64,000 nt of DNA, taken from positions 1-64,000 of the forward strand of contig NZ_CAJUHF010000003.1 in NCBI RefSeq assembly GCF_910585845.1, in the 5' to 3' direction. The notes beneath the pieces were generated by a model, which did not search any database, had not been told where the DNA came from, and was given only the letters and a program-made list of their open reading frames with translations. Positions within the stretch are counted from its first letter, which is position 1; the number at the start of each line of letters is the position of its first letter. Of this stretch, positions 1 to 7,349 are shown piece by piece. A program made the translations under genes and the position numbers. Origin of the DNA: an uncultured Bacteroides sp. GTDB taxonomy: Bacteria; Bacteroidota; Bacteroidia; Bacteroidales; Bacteroidaceae.

Positions 1-77
1 AAGCGTGGAGCGAAGCGACTAAAACGAAAGAACGGGATTCGGATGGTTTCCGAATTCCGTTTAAAAGGTATTCAAAT

Positions 78-104
78 ACCGGCGAAGCCGGTCGATTTTT
101 TTAG
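78..104 (+). terminator. Rho-independent terminator of a gene lying left of the window
   Basis: A perfect 6-bp stem (ACCGGC at 78-83, GCCGGT at 87-92) with a GAA loop is followed by CGATTTTTTT. It would end a rightward transcript entering from outside the window. One frame over the first 22 bases ends in TAA, which could be the last codons of that gene, but nothing more can be said of it. Confidence 0.6.
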
Positions 105-269
105 AATATTGATAGGGTAGGGGTATACAGAACTGAACTGATTTGAGGGTAAACGACCTCAATTTAACTATGTAAAGATAGCAATTTTTGCTGATATTTG
201 CAAGTGATTTTTCTGTTATTTTTAGCCTATAAATGCCTTGTAGAAATGGAATAAAGAGTGCTTTAAATT

Positions 270-595
270 ATACCTTTCGTTTTGTGAAATGAACTTTTCG
301 TTTTGAAATGCGCGAACATTTCGATTTGCGGATTATAGATTAAGAATTATTGTTTTAGTTGGCAGTGATATTGTTTCGTAGGAGGGATGATATTCTCTCC
401 TAATGAGCGGATGATCTTATTTCGTGAGATGGGATTGTTCCTTATGAGGCGGGGGAAATTTCGCCTTGTGAGCTGAAAAAATCGTCTCGTGAGATGAATC
501 TTTTTGTCTCGTGAGTTGAAAAAATCCCTCTCATGGGATGGAATTATTCGTCCCATGAGACGAATAATTCCATCCCATGAGAGGGATTTTTGTGA
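270..595. repeat. Degenerate 22-bp tandem array with a 33-bp-arm palindrome
   Basis: Cores of the form (A/G)TGAG or ATGGG recur at 403, 424, 444, 468, 489, 511, 533, 555 and 577, the last five exactly 22 bp apart. Each core is followed by a short purine stretch and a T-rich tail. Looser copies extend left to about 270. The last units form a perfect inverted repeat with 33-bp arms (520-552 and 559-591) and a 6-nt loop, which could also act as a transcription terminator for the leftward gene ending at 605. No credible gene lies in 105-604. Confidence 0.75.
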
Positions 596-604
596 TCTGC
601 TTTT

Positions 605-1135
605 TTATACATTATATACTTCCCGGTATATCTGTTCTTTCACAGTTTCGAAATCTCTATCACATTTCAAGTCTCCGTGAACCATGAGCAGGAGAGGGAG
701 ATATTCGTTTCCGGGGCGGTATGGTGGTTGCATATATGGTTTGTCCCAAAGCACGAAACCTTGGCGCTTGTAGAAATTGATACGCCGTTGTGCAATATCA
801 TTCTCAGGCATTTCCACTTCGAGGACGATGGGGGCTTTAAGGAGTTGGTATAAGTGTTCTAAAGCACTTCTGCCATATCCACCGTTGCGTAGTGCAGGGT
901 CGATGGCAAAGTGCTCTACATAGTAGAAGGTGCCGAAATGCCAATAGGTGATGCAGCCTATAGGCGTATCGTGGTGAAAAATGATGTTATTGTGGAAGTG
1001 TGGTTTGCTGTCGGTATACAAGCGCAGTTCTTCCAGCGGCCGGTATTCTTCCGTTGGGAAAGAAGATGTTATCATACTTTCCATATACTTGTACAGTGAT
1101 TCGTCAACAGTACTGATGCGTTGAAAACTGATCAT
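605..1135 (-). CDS. GNAT-family N-acetyltransferase
   Basis: A 176-residue protein with the GNAT fold. The acetyl-CoA pyrophosphate-binding loop is visible as RNGGYGRSALEHL near residues 83-95, preceded by the strand YYVEHFAIDP and followed by the strand IVLEVEMP and the C-terminal NFYKRQGFVLW motif that closes the family domain. It probably transfers an acetyl group from acetyl-CoA to a small-molecule or protein amine in the cytoplasm, but the substrate cannot be read from the sequence. It is monocistronic, and its 3' end abuts the palindromic repeat array at 520-591. The family assignment is firm and the substrate unknown. Confidence 0.85.
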   Translation of the reverse strand: MISFQRISTVDESLYKYMESMITSSFPTEEYRPLEELRLYTDSKPHFHNNIIFHHDTPIGCITYWHFGTFYYVEHFAIDPALRNGGYGRSALEHLYQLLKAPIVLEVEMPENDIAQRRINFYKRQGFVLWDKPYMQPPYRPGNEYLPLLLMVHGDLKCDRDFETVKEQIYREVYNV

Positions 1136-1308
1136 GATAATTTCTTTTTTTAAATTGACAATATATCGAATAAGGTTTTAGGACGCTGATTCTCAATCAC
1201 CCTGTTTCTTATTCCGTATAAACTCTAATGAACGATATTTTGAATAAGGATATGGGAGTACTGATCATTAAATACTCTATTCTTCATTCGTCATACTCCA
1301 CTACCTTT

Positions 1309-1372
1309 ATTTTCTATTCTTTATTCTCTACCCTTTATTCTCTACCCTTTATTCTTTATTCTCTATTTTCTA
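1309..1372. repeat. Pyrimidine-rich 14-bp tandem repeat
   Basis: CTTTATTCTCTACC is repeated in tandem, with degraded copies on either side, in the non-coding stretch between the GNAT gene and the 3' end of the M64 peptidase gene. The low-complexity sequence shows no coding potential. Confidence 0.6.
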
Positions 1373-1398
1373 TGAACCATATATAGTATCTTTTTCTG

Positions 1399-2676
1399 TT
1401 ATTTGGTATAGAAATCAATCAGGCGCTGCAGGGCACGCTGGCATACCGGACAAAATGCGGGATACTCATTGGTGCGCATGCGGCAATTATCGGCAGGGCG
1501 GAAGACACCCTTGGCTGAGTAACCGCCTCCTTCGTATACTCCGATGGGATATTGTGCCTGTTTGCTGACGGGAGTGGGAATGGGAGTATCCTTGGCAAGC
1601 ATGTCTTCCCATTTGGAAGCAAAGTCAATCCGGGTGGTGATGTTCTGTTCCCAAGGTTCCATATCCAGCGGATAGCTGTCTGTTGCGATATCGTTATCGT
1701 AGAAATATTCGTCCGCCAGTCCACCGAAGCTATGGCCGAACTCATGCACGACTACCGGGCGGAACAGGGGATGGTGGGCAGTGGTTAGTGTGTAGGAATT
1801 GTATATACCGCCGCCGCCGTACTCTTCGGTGTTGGCGAGAATGATGATATGCTCGTAAGGTATTCCAGCCAAGGCATCGTGGATGGATTTAACGCTGCGC
1901 GTGGTCAGATACCGGTCGGAATAGAAGGTACTGAAATGTGAACTGAATGCAGTCTGCTTCCATTCGCCCAAACGCGGCACGCTTACACCACTGTCGGTGG
2001 AAGGAGCGGCGACGGCTACGATATTGAAACGTTTCTTCATGCTCTTGAACGGGTCGTGGGAGAACAGGCTTTCGGTAGCAACTTCCGCATCCTGATAGAA
2101 CAAATCCATTTCTTCGGGAGTGTAACCTTCGGCAAGGATGGCTACGTCGATGCATTTATCCGCATCGCCACTCTTCAGCAGATACTTGTGGGGAGTGATG
2201 TGGGCTTGTCCCTTTTGCTGAATGAGTATATCGTTCGGACGGACAATGTGTTTCAGGCGGGCGTTTACCTCTTTTCTTCTATCCAGCAGGATGATTTCCA
2301 CTTCTGCGGGGCGTAGCGGATAAGGCAGCAGGAAGGTATTTTCGAAACCTTTGCGGACAGTCTGTGCCTCGTCGGTCTCCAGCCATTCCTGAAATAGGGA
2401 AGAGAAGGAGGTCATGTAGATTGTTTTTCCGCTTTCCACGTCCCGCATGATGATTTGCCCGTTGCCTTGCAAAGGCAGTTCGGACAGTTGATGGCGTCTT
2501 CCCGCCCATGATGGCAATACGGACAGTCCGTCCAGGCATACACTTTGCTGAGAAGCATCTCCCGTAAAGATATAGTCAACACGTAGCGTCTGGTTTGCAA
2601 AATATTCGGTGTAGTTTTGTGCATGGCTTATCGTTGCCAGTAGTAAGCACAATGCGAATGTAAAATATCTTTTCAT
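1399..2676 (-). CDS. Secreted M64-family (IgA peptidase-like) zinc metallopeptidase
   Basis: A 425-residue protein starting at MKRYFTFALCLLL, a Sec signal peptide ending near SHAQ. An upstream in-frame ATG would add 16 residues, but it would place the signal peptide internally, so the shorter start is preferred. The N-terminal half is a beta-rich M64 N-domain. The catalytic zinc motif is VVVHEFGHSFGGLADEY, with H311, E312 and H315. M64 enzymes include the IgA-cleaving peptidase of Clostridium ramosum; many Bacteroides homologues have unknown substrates. C-terminal cysteines (NCRM, FCPVCQ) may form disulfides. It is probably exported to the periplasm or outside. A TATCTTTGT -7 element lies just upstream. 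Substrate inference is weak. Confidence 0.88.
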   Translation of the reverse strand: MKRYFTFALCLLLATISHAQNYTEYFANQTLRVDYIFTGDASQQSVCLDGLSVLPSWAGRRHQLSELPLQGNGQIIMRDVESGKTIYMTSFSSLFQEWLETDEAQTVRKGFENTFLLPYPLRPAEVEIILLDRRKEVNARLKHIVRPNDILIQQKGQAHITPHKYLLKSGDADKCIDVAILAEGYTPEEMDLFYQDAEVATESLFSHDPFKSMKKRFNIVAVAAPSTDSGVSVPRLGEWKQTAFSSHFSTFYSDRYLTTRSVKSIHDALAGIPYEHIIILANTEEYGGGGIYNSYTLTTAHHPLFRPVVVHEFGHSFGGLADEYFYDNDIATDSYPLDMEPWEQNITTRIDFASKWEDMLAKDTPIPTPVSKQAQYPIGVYEGGGYSAKGVFRPADNCRMRTNEYPAFCPVCQRALQRLIDFYTK

Positions 2677-2692
2677 AATATATAAATTTTTC

Positions 2693-2701
2693 ACAAAGAT
2701 A
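2693..2701 (-). promoter_or_regulatory. Bacteroides -7 element for the M64 peptidase gene
   Basis: TATCTTTGT read on the minus strand matches the TAnnTTTG consensus of Bacteroides primary sigma promoters and lies 17 bp upstream of the chosen ATG. No clear -33 TTTG is seen. Confidence 0.5.
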
Positions 2702-2824
2702 CGATTTTTGCCACTCATCTCCAATATCTTTGGGGGAATGGAAAAAAGAGACAGGAGGGTACTGGTTTATTCATTTTCTGCTAAGAAAAGTAATAGATTG
2801 TATTTTAATTGGGAAAAAATTCTG

Positions 2825-2833
2825 TAACTTTGC
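2825..2833 (+). promoter_or_regulatory. Bacteroides -7 element upstream of the SRP-like RNA and lrp gene
   Basis: TAACTTTGC matches TAnnTTTG. It lies about 85 bp before the hairpin described at 2919-3066 and about 270 bp before the downstream regulator start, so it could drive both. Confidence 0.6.
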
Positions 2834-2918
2834 ACTTAATCGTATAAGAGTCGGCTTGGTTTTTATTCGGTTTTCTTCTTATGGAGTTCTTTTTGAAGCT
2901 GTTTTCTGCTTTCATCAG

Positions 2919-3066
2919 TTGCGTTGCCGAGGTGGATGGGTGAGTGTAGAAGGGGATGCGGCAGGCGGAAATTCAAGAAGAAGTCTGAGAGAACCCAGGA
3001 AGGAAGCAGAAGAAACAAGAGATGCTCCTGAGACAGGGGCGATTGTTTCCGGCTTGGGTAATGCAG
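2919..3066 (+). ncRNA. ffs: Probable small signal recognition particle RNA (4.5S-like)
   Basis: The apical segment at 2994-3009 (CCCAGGAAGGAAGCAG) resembles the conserved GGAAGGAAGCAG tip of SRP RNA helix 8, where Ffh binds. The ends pair: TGCGTTGCC at 2920-2928 with GGTAATGCA at 3057-3065 (9 pairs including G-U), and one more wobble pair outside, so the segment can close into a long hairpin centred on the tip. A Bacteroides -7 element lies upstream. A spurious frame runs through this RNA into the lrp gene. The identification rests on the tip motif and end pairing only; the internal helices were not fully folded. Confidence 0.55.
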
Positions 3067-3102
3067 GAGATTATTATTATTTTATTAATCATAAATTTAG
3101 AA

Positions 3103-3579
3103 ATGGGACATCATCAATTGGATACTTTGGACGAGCAGATTCTGAAATTGATAGCAGATAATGCGCGTATACCTTTCCTTGAAGTGGCAAGGGCATGCAA
3201 TGTGTCGGGTGCCGCAATACATCAACGCATACAGAAACTTACGAATTTAGGTATTCTGAAAGGTTCGGAATATGTCATTGATCCGGAGAAGATAGGCTAT
3301 GAGACTTGTGCCTATATTGGTATTTACCTGAAAGATCCTGAGTCGTTCGATTCTGTGACGAGGGCGCTTGAGGCTATTCCGGAAGTTGTGGAATGTCATT
3401 TTACGACGGGAAAGTATGATATGTTTATCAAGCTCTATGCACGCAACAATCATCACTTGCTGAGTATCATCCATGATAAGTTGCAGCCGTTAGGATTGGC
3501 GCGCACAGAGACGTTGATCTCTTTCCACGAAGCCATCAAGCGGCAAATGCCGATCATGGTGGAGGCGGACGAAGAGTAG
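3103..3579 (+). CDS. Lrp/AsnC-family transcriptional regulator
   Basis: A 158-residue protein starting at MGHHQLDTLDEQILKLI. An earlier in-frame start at 3022 is rejected because it overlaps the SRP-like RNA and adds a non-homologous tail. Residues 5-60 form the winged helix-turn-helix (DEQILKLIADNARIPFLEVA, then SGAAIHQRIQKL), and residues 70-150 form the RAM ligand-binding domain (IGIYLKDPESF, VVECHFTTGKYDMFIKL). Members are dimeric or octameric DNA-binding proteins that sense amino acids or related small molecules. The ligand and regulon are unknown here. The gene is not in an obvious operon; folA converges on it 3 bp away. Confidence 0.9.
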   Translation: MGHHQLDTLDEQILKLIADNARIPFLEVARACNVSGAAIHQRIQKLTNLGILKGSEYVIDPEKIGYETCAYIGIYLKDPESFDSVTRALEAIPEVVECHFTTGKYDMFIKLYARNNHHLLSIIHDKLQPLGLARTETLISFHEAIKRQMPIMVEADEE

Positions 3580-3582
3580 AAC

Positions 3583-4080
3583 TTACTTACTTAACTTACG
3601 AACATAGTCCACAAATGCATAAGGGCAGGGATGTTTCTCATCGGCAGGATGAGGCTCCCTGCTTTTTTCGTGCCATACATCGAGGTCTACGGCGGGGAAA
3701 AAGGCATCTGCTTGGGGAGCTTCGGCAGCGATTTCCGTCAGGCAGAGCCTGTCGGCTATCGGCATGGCTTGCTGATAGACGCTTGCACCGCCAATGATGT
3801 AGACTTGTTCGTCGCTACGGCAACTTTGCAGGGCGGCTTCGAGGGTAGGGAAGAGTTCTGCTCCGGGGCATTGGGTAGCGGGATTGGAAGAGAGGACGAT
3901 GTTGCGCCGGTTGGGCAAGGCACCTTTGGGCAGTGACTCAAACGTCTTTCTTCCCATGATGATGGTGTTTCCTGTGGTCAATGCCTTGAAACGCTTCAAG
4001 TCATTGGGTAGCCAAAACAGAAGTTTGTTTTGAAAGCCGATACCCGAGTCACGGGCTACGGCGGCGATGATACTAATCAT
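3583..4080 (-). CDS. folA: Dihydrofolate reductase
   Basis: A 165-residue enzyme that reduces dihydrofolate to tetrahydrofolate with NADPH, regenerating the cofactor consumed by thymidylate synthase. The start MISIIAAVARDSGIGFQNKL is canonical. The catalytic acidic residue is D27 in WLPNDLKRFK; the NADPH-binding signatures are TIIMGRKTFESLP and later YIIGGASVY. Length is normal for bacterial DHFR. thyA lies immediately upstream in the same direction with 152 bp between, so the two form a folate/dTMP unit. The spacer contains an 11-bp-period repeat. It is convergent with the Lrp-family gene. Confidence 0.96.
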   Translation of the reverse strand: MISIIAAVARDSGIGFQNKLLFWLPNDLKRFKALTTGNTIIMGRKTFESLPKGALPNRRNIVLSSNPATQCPGAELFPTLEAALQSCRSDEQVYIIGGASVYQQAMPIADRLCLTEIAAEAPQADAFFPAVDLDVWHEKSREPHPADEKHPCPYAFVDYVRKLSK

Positions 4081-4098
4081 GTGTGATGTCTTTTTAAA

Positions 4099-4163
4099 GG
4101 AGTTATTCGGGAGTTATTTGGAAAGTATTGGGGAGTTAAAGGGCGTTATTCGGGAGTTATCAG
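4099..4163. repeat. 11-bp-period direct repeats in the folA leader
   Basis: GGAGTTATTCG, GGAGTTATTTG, GAAAGTATTGG, GGAGTTAAAGG, GCGTTATTCG and GGAGTTATCAG follow one another with 11, 11, 11, 11 and 10 bp per unit. They sit directly upstream of the folA start codon. A pyrimidine tract of TTTCC(A) repeats fills 4170-4232 up to the thyA stop. The helical-turn spacing is seen directly; any regulatory role is conjecture. Confidence 0.65.
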
Positions 4164-4232
4164 CCGATACTCTTTTCCTCCTTTCCATATCCTTTCCATT
4201 TTCCCCTTTCCATTTTCCATTTTCCATTTCTC

Positions 4233-5027
4233 TCAGACCGATACTTTTCCGGCGATGTGCGGGTGCGGGTCGTAATTCACTAATTCAAAGTCTTCGTATT
4301 GGAAGTCGAAGATGCTCTTTACGTCCGGATTGATTTTCATCTGCGGAAGCGGGCGCGGGTCGCGGGTGAGTTGCAGTTTCACCTGCTCCAAGTGATTCAG
4401 GTAGATGTGCGCATCACCAAGCGTATGGATGAAGTCGCCGGCTTTGAGCCCCGTGACTTGCGCCATCATTTGCAGCAGCAAGGCATAGGAGGCGATGTTG
4501 AACGGTACGCCAAGGAAGATGTCGGCACTGCGCTGGTAGAGTTGCAGGCTCAGGCGGCCGTTGGCAACGTAGAACTGGAAGAAGGCATGACACGGAGGAA
4601 GGTTCATGTTGTCGAGGTCGGCTACGTTCCAGGCACTGACAATGATGCGGCGGGAGTCCGGATTGTGGCGGATGGTCTCCACGGCTTCGCTGATTTGGTC
4701 GATGAATCCACCCTTATAGTCGGGCCAGGAACGCCACTGATAACCGTAGATATGTCCCAAGTCACCGTTTTCGTCCGCCCATTCGTTCCAGATGCGCACG
4801 CCGTGGTCTTGCAGGTATTTGGCGTTCGTGTCACCTTTTAGGAACCACAGGAGTTCGTATATGATGGATTTCAAGTGCAACTTTTTGGTAGTGAGGCAGG
4901 GGAAGCCGTCGTCCATGTTGAAGCGCATCTGATGCCCGAATACGCTGATAGTGCCCGTGCCGGTGCGGTCTTCTTTGGGTACGCCTTCGGTCAGTACACG
5001 GTTGAGTAAATCTAAATATTGTTTCAT
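4233..5027 (-). CDS. thyA: Thymidylate synthase
   Basis: A 264-residue enzyme making dTMP from dUMP with methylene-tetrahydrofolate as carbon donor and reductant, releasing dihydrofolate for FolA. The catalytic cysteine is C146 in NLPPCHAFFQFY. Other family signatures are RTGTGTISVFGHQMRF near the N-terminus (dUMP phosphate-binding Arg), DSRRIIVSAWN, and the C-terminal DPHPHIAGKVSV. The length equals the E. coli enzyme. It is the upstream partner of folA. A TACCTTTGC -7 element lies 62 bp upstream of the start. Confidence 0.97.
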   Translation of the reverse strand: MKQYLDLLNRVLTEGVPKEDRTGTGTISVFGHQMRFNMDDGFPCLTTKKLHLKSIIYELLWFLKGDTNAKYLQDHGVRIWNEWADENGDLGHIYGYQWRSWPDYKGGFIDQISEAVETIRHNPDSRRIIVSAWNVADLDNMNLPPCHAFFQFYVANGRLSLQLYQRSADIFLGVPFNIASYALLLQMMAQVTGLKAGDFIHTLGDAHIYLNHLEQVKLQLTRDPRPLPQMKINPDVKSIFDFQYEDFELVNYDPHPHIAGKVSV

Positions 5028-5088
5028 GATTGCTGTTTACAAGTTATATGTAAGGTTTGGTTCCGTAAGTCAAGCTTGCGAAACCTGA

Positions 5089-5097
5089 GCAAAGGTA
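5089..5097 (-). promoter_or_regulatory. Bacteroides -7 element for thyA-folA
   Basis: TACCTTTGC on the minus strand fits TAnnTTTG and precedes thyA by about 60 bp. Confidence 0.6.
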
Positions 5098-5136
5098 ATC
5101 AAACTTCGGCAGATAACCGTAATTCCCTGCCGGAAA

Positions 5137-6378
5137 TTAGAGGAACGGGGTCATCAGGTTGCCCACCCAACCTACGAATTTCTTCCAGCTGGAACGTTTC
5201 TTCCAGACTTCGGGAGTGAGCAGGGTGCTGTTCGCCTTGTCCCGTTCGAACATCTCGTTCAGCCGGTGGGTGGTTTCGGGATCGAAGACGAATGCATTGG
5301 TCTCGTAGTCATATCTCAGGCTGCGGCTGTTCAGGTTGGCGGTACCTACGGTGCAGAAGTTCCTGTCCACCATCATGATCTTGGAGTGGTGGAAACCTCC
5401 GTTGAAGAGATAGACTTTCGCCCCTTTCTTCATCAATTTGTGGACCACGTAGAAGGAGGCTTCCGGCGTGAAAGGTATGTCCGAGACGGAAGGTATCATG
5501 ATTTCTACTTCCGTGCCCTTCTTCAGTGCCGACTTGATGGCTTGCCGGATGGACTTTGTGGGGACGAAGTAAGGGTTTACGATCTGTATGTTGTGCTGCG
5601 CGGCTTCGATGGCGGCGGCGTAGACATGGCTGATGGCGCGTGGCGTCTCGCGTGGCGTACGGTCCACGATGGCTATCTCTTCGGCTATGCTGTCGGGCAG
5701 TTGCGGCATGTCGGGGAAGTAGGCGGGGCCGCCTATGTGTTGTTTGGTCTCCCGGTTCCACATGGTGAGGAAGATGCCTTGCAGGTAACGGACGGCGTCT
5801 CCTTCGATGCGCATGTGCATGTCGTGCCATTGTCCTATCTTGGGCAGTCCGTTGATGTAGTAGTCGGCTATGTTCATGCCGCCGGTATATCCCGTCTTTC
5901 CGTCGATGACTACGATTTTTCGGTGGTCGCGGTGCATGGCGTGGTTTATCCAGGGGAAAGTGAACGGGTCGAACTTCACGATTTCGATTCCTTTGCTGCG
6001 GATGGCTTTCAGATGCCTCTTCTTTAGCGGCTGGTTGTTCGACCAGTTGCCGAAGGCGTCGAACAGGGCGCGCACTTCCACACCTTCCTTGACTTTCTCT
6101 GCCAGCAGGTCGAACAGGGCGTTGGCTATGGAGTCGTTGCGGAAGTTGAAGTATTCCAAATGGATGTGATGCCGGGCACGGCGTATCTCTTCGAAGAGGC
6201 TGATGAACTTCTCACGGCCGTTCATCAGGAGTTCCACCCGATTGTTTCCGGTCACCGGGATGCCTTGTTGTTGTAGATATTGCATGACGAGCGAGTCGCT
6301 GGCGGCTACGGCTTGTGCATGGAGGTGTCCTATATGGAATAAGGTGGATAGTAATATGGTGAATAAAACTCTTTTCAA
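5137..6378 (-). CDS. Phospholipase D-family cardiolipin synthase-like protein
   Basis: A 413-residue protein with two HKD motifs: residues 151-159 (DHRKIVVID, H152/K154/D159) and residues 331-339 (HHSKIMMVD, H332/K334/D339). Each is followed by the usual GG/N segment (YTGGMNIADYY, TVGTANLNSRS). Family members join two phosphatidylglycerols, or a PG and another lipid, to make cardiolipin. Unlike the classic enzyme, which begins with two membrane helices, this one begins with what looks like a cleavable signal peptide (MKRVLFTILLSTLF...LHAQ), implying a periplasmic or outer-membrane-facing enzyme. It could alternatively be a secreted phospholipase D. A -7 element lies at 6415-6423. Confidence 0.82.
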   Translation of the reverse strand: MKRVLFTILLSTLFHIGHLHAQAVAASDSLVMQYLQQQGIPVTGNNRVELLMNGREKFISLFEEIRRARHHIHLEYFNFRNDSIANALFDLLAEKVKEGVEVRALFDAFGNWSNNQPLKKRHLKAIRSKGIEIVKFDPFTFPWINHAMHRDHRKIVVIDGKTGYTGGMNIADYYINGLPKIGQWHDMHMRIEGDAVRYLQGIFLTMWNRETKQHIGGPAYFPDMPQLPDSIAEEIAIVDRTPRETPRAISHVYAAAIEAAQHNIQIVNPYFVPTKSIRQAIKSALKKGTEVEIMIPSVSDIPFTPEASFYVVHKLMKKGAKVYLFNGGFHHSKIMMVDRNFCTVGTANLNSRSLRYDYETNAFVFDPETTHRLNEMFERDKANSTLLTPEVWKKRSSWKKFVGWVGNLMTPFL

Positions 6379-6414
6379 AACTTTCTTCGCTTACTTAGTT
6401 TTCTTTTCGAGTGG

Positions 6415-6423
6415 GCAAAGATA
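6415..6423 (-). promoter_or_regulatory. Bacteroides -7 element for the PLD-family gene
   Basis: TATCTTTGC on the minus strand, 37 bp upstream of the ATG at 6378, is a perfect TAnnTTTG match. Confidence 0.6.
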
Positions 6424-6487
6424 CGAAGATAAGTACTAATTCAAAAATTGTTCGGGTATAATTTCTTGTTCGTGCAAAGTCTGCCCG

Positions 6488-6817
6488 TCAGACGAGCGAG
6501 CAGACTTTGCGGTATCCGAAGTAGAGCAATACGATTACGACCATGATCATGGACTTCGGGTTCATTTCAGTTGCCCCGCTTTCCAGCATGTGGGCAAGGG
6601 CTTCACGCAAGGTGGCCAACACCAGTTGCAGACCGTCGAGATAGAAGAACAGCCCAATGGCGAGTGTGAAGCAGAAGAGGCTCCACAGTTGTGAAATCCG
6701 GTAATACCGGTCGGGCAGGTGTTGCATGACACGGCGGCTGAAGCCGTTGTCTGCTATCTCTTTCCGGTGGTCGGAGAAGAATTCCCGCAAGAGTTTATCG
6801 TCAGTTGTTTCCATCAT
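6488..6817 (-). CDS. Small membrane protein downstream of an ECF sigma factor (possible anti-sigma)
   Basis: A 109-residue protein, unrecognised at family level. The cytoplasmic-looking N-terminus (TDDKLLREFFSDHRKEIADNGFSRRVMQHLP) resembles the short N-terminal segment of Bacteroidetes sigma-associated membrane proteins. Two hydrophobic segments follow: LWSLFCFTLAIGLFFYL near 45-61 and SMIMVVIVLLYFGY near 88-101. It overlaps the sigma-factor gene by 17 bp, so expression is coupled. The position and topology suggest it restrains or senses for that sigma factor; this is inference, as no anti-sigma zinc motif is present. Confidence 0.7.
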   Translation of the reverse strand: MMETTDDKLLREFFSDHRKEIADNGFSRRVMQHLPDRYYRISQLWSLFCFTLAIGLFFYLDGLQLVLATLREALAHMLESGATEMNPKSMIMVVIVLLYFGYRKVCSLV

Positions 6818-7349
6818 AACCGTTTTGTTTTAAGTAAGTAGCCATTTTTTCTTTCGCCCGCGAGAGGTGGCTTTTTACGGTTCCCGCCGGGCATCCGGTG
6901 ATGCCTGCTATCTTTTCGATGCTCAAGTCTTCCATATAGAAGAGCGTGATACAGGTGCGTTCCATTTCTTTCAGCGTGGCAAGTGCGCGGTAGATGTCCA
7001 TCTGTTTCCCTATGTCGTTCTGCGAGGTGCTCCATTGGGCGTCCACTTCGCGGTTGTCTATGCCGTCTGTTTCTTTCCGGTTGCGAAGATAGTCATAAAA
7101 GACGTTATATGCAATACGGTAGAGCCAAGTGGAGAAGCTGGACAGGTTCTTGAACGAGGCTATATGGGTGTATGCCTTGATGAAGGTGTCCTGTGCCAGG
7201 TCGTCGCTCAGTTCGCTGTCGCCGCACGTCAGGTGGAGGAAGAACCGCCGCACGGGCGACTGGTATTTCCTGACCAGCTGGTCGAATGCTTTGGTGTTGC
7301 GGAACACAACGACTTGCGTCACTAACGATATGTCGCCCATTTGGCTCAT
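6801..7349 (-). CDS. ECF-type RNA polymerase sigma factor
   Basis: A 182-residue sigma-70 family protein. Region 2 is visible as YQSPVRRFFLHLTCGDSELSDDLAQDTFIKAY followed by SFSTWLYRIAYNVFYDYLR; region 4 is YRALATLKEMERTCITLFYMEDLSIEKIAGITGCPAGTVKSHLSRAKEKM. Sections 1 and 3 are absent, as in ECF factors. It directs core polymerase to a small regulon, unknown here. The start overlaps the stop of the upstream gene as ATGA; an internal Met four codons in (MGDISLV) is an alternative start. It is the middle gene of a three-gene operon, flanked by two membrane proteins. Confidence 0.9.
   Translation of the reverse strand: MSQMGDISLVTQVVVFRNTKAFDQLVRKYQSPVRRFFLHLTCGDSELSDDLAQDTFIKAYTHIASFKNLSSFSTWLYRIAYNVFYDYLRNRKETDGIDNREVDAQWSTSQNDIGKQMDIYRALATLKEMERTCITLFYMEDLSIEKIAGITGCPAGTVKSHLSRAKEKMATYLKQNGYDGNN

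Noticed and set aside
1..120. An open frame of 39 codons at the left edge
   Set aside because: It runs through an obvious terminator hairpin and is rich in Lys/Arg; a different frame ending at 22 is the better candidate for the outside gene.
347..556. A 69-residue Arg/Asn-rich frame
   Set aside because: It is made of the palindromic 22-bp repeats and has no coding features.
270..595. The short-period arrays at 270-595, 8425-8555, 44376-44490 and 49577-49755 as CRISPR arrays
   Set aside because: Period is only 21-22 bp and there is no constant repeat of 23 bp or more alternating with unique spacers; units are degenerate throughout, and two arrays alternate in orientation.
5266..6027. A 253-codon plus-strand frame
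   Set aside because: It is antisense to the two-HKD phospholipase D-family gene and has no start context or domain.
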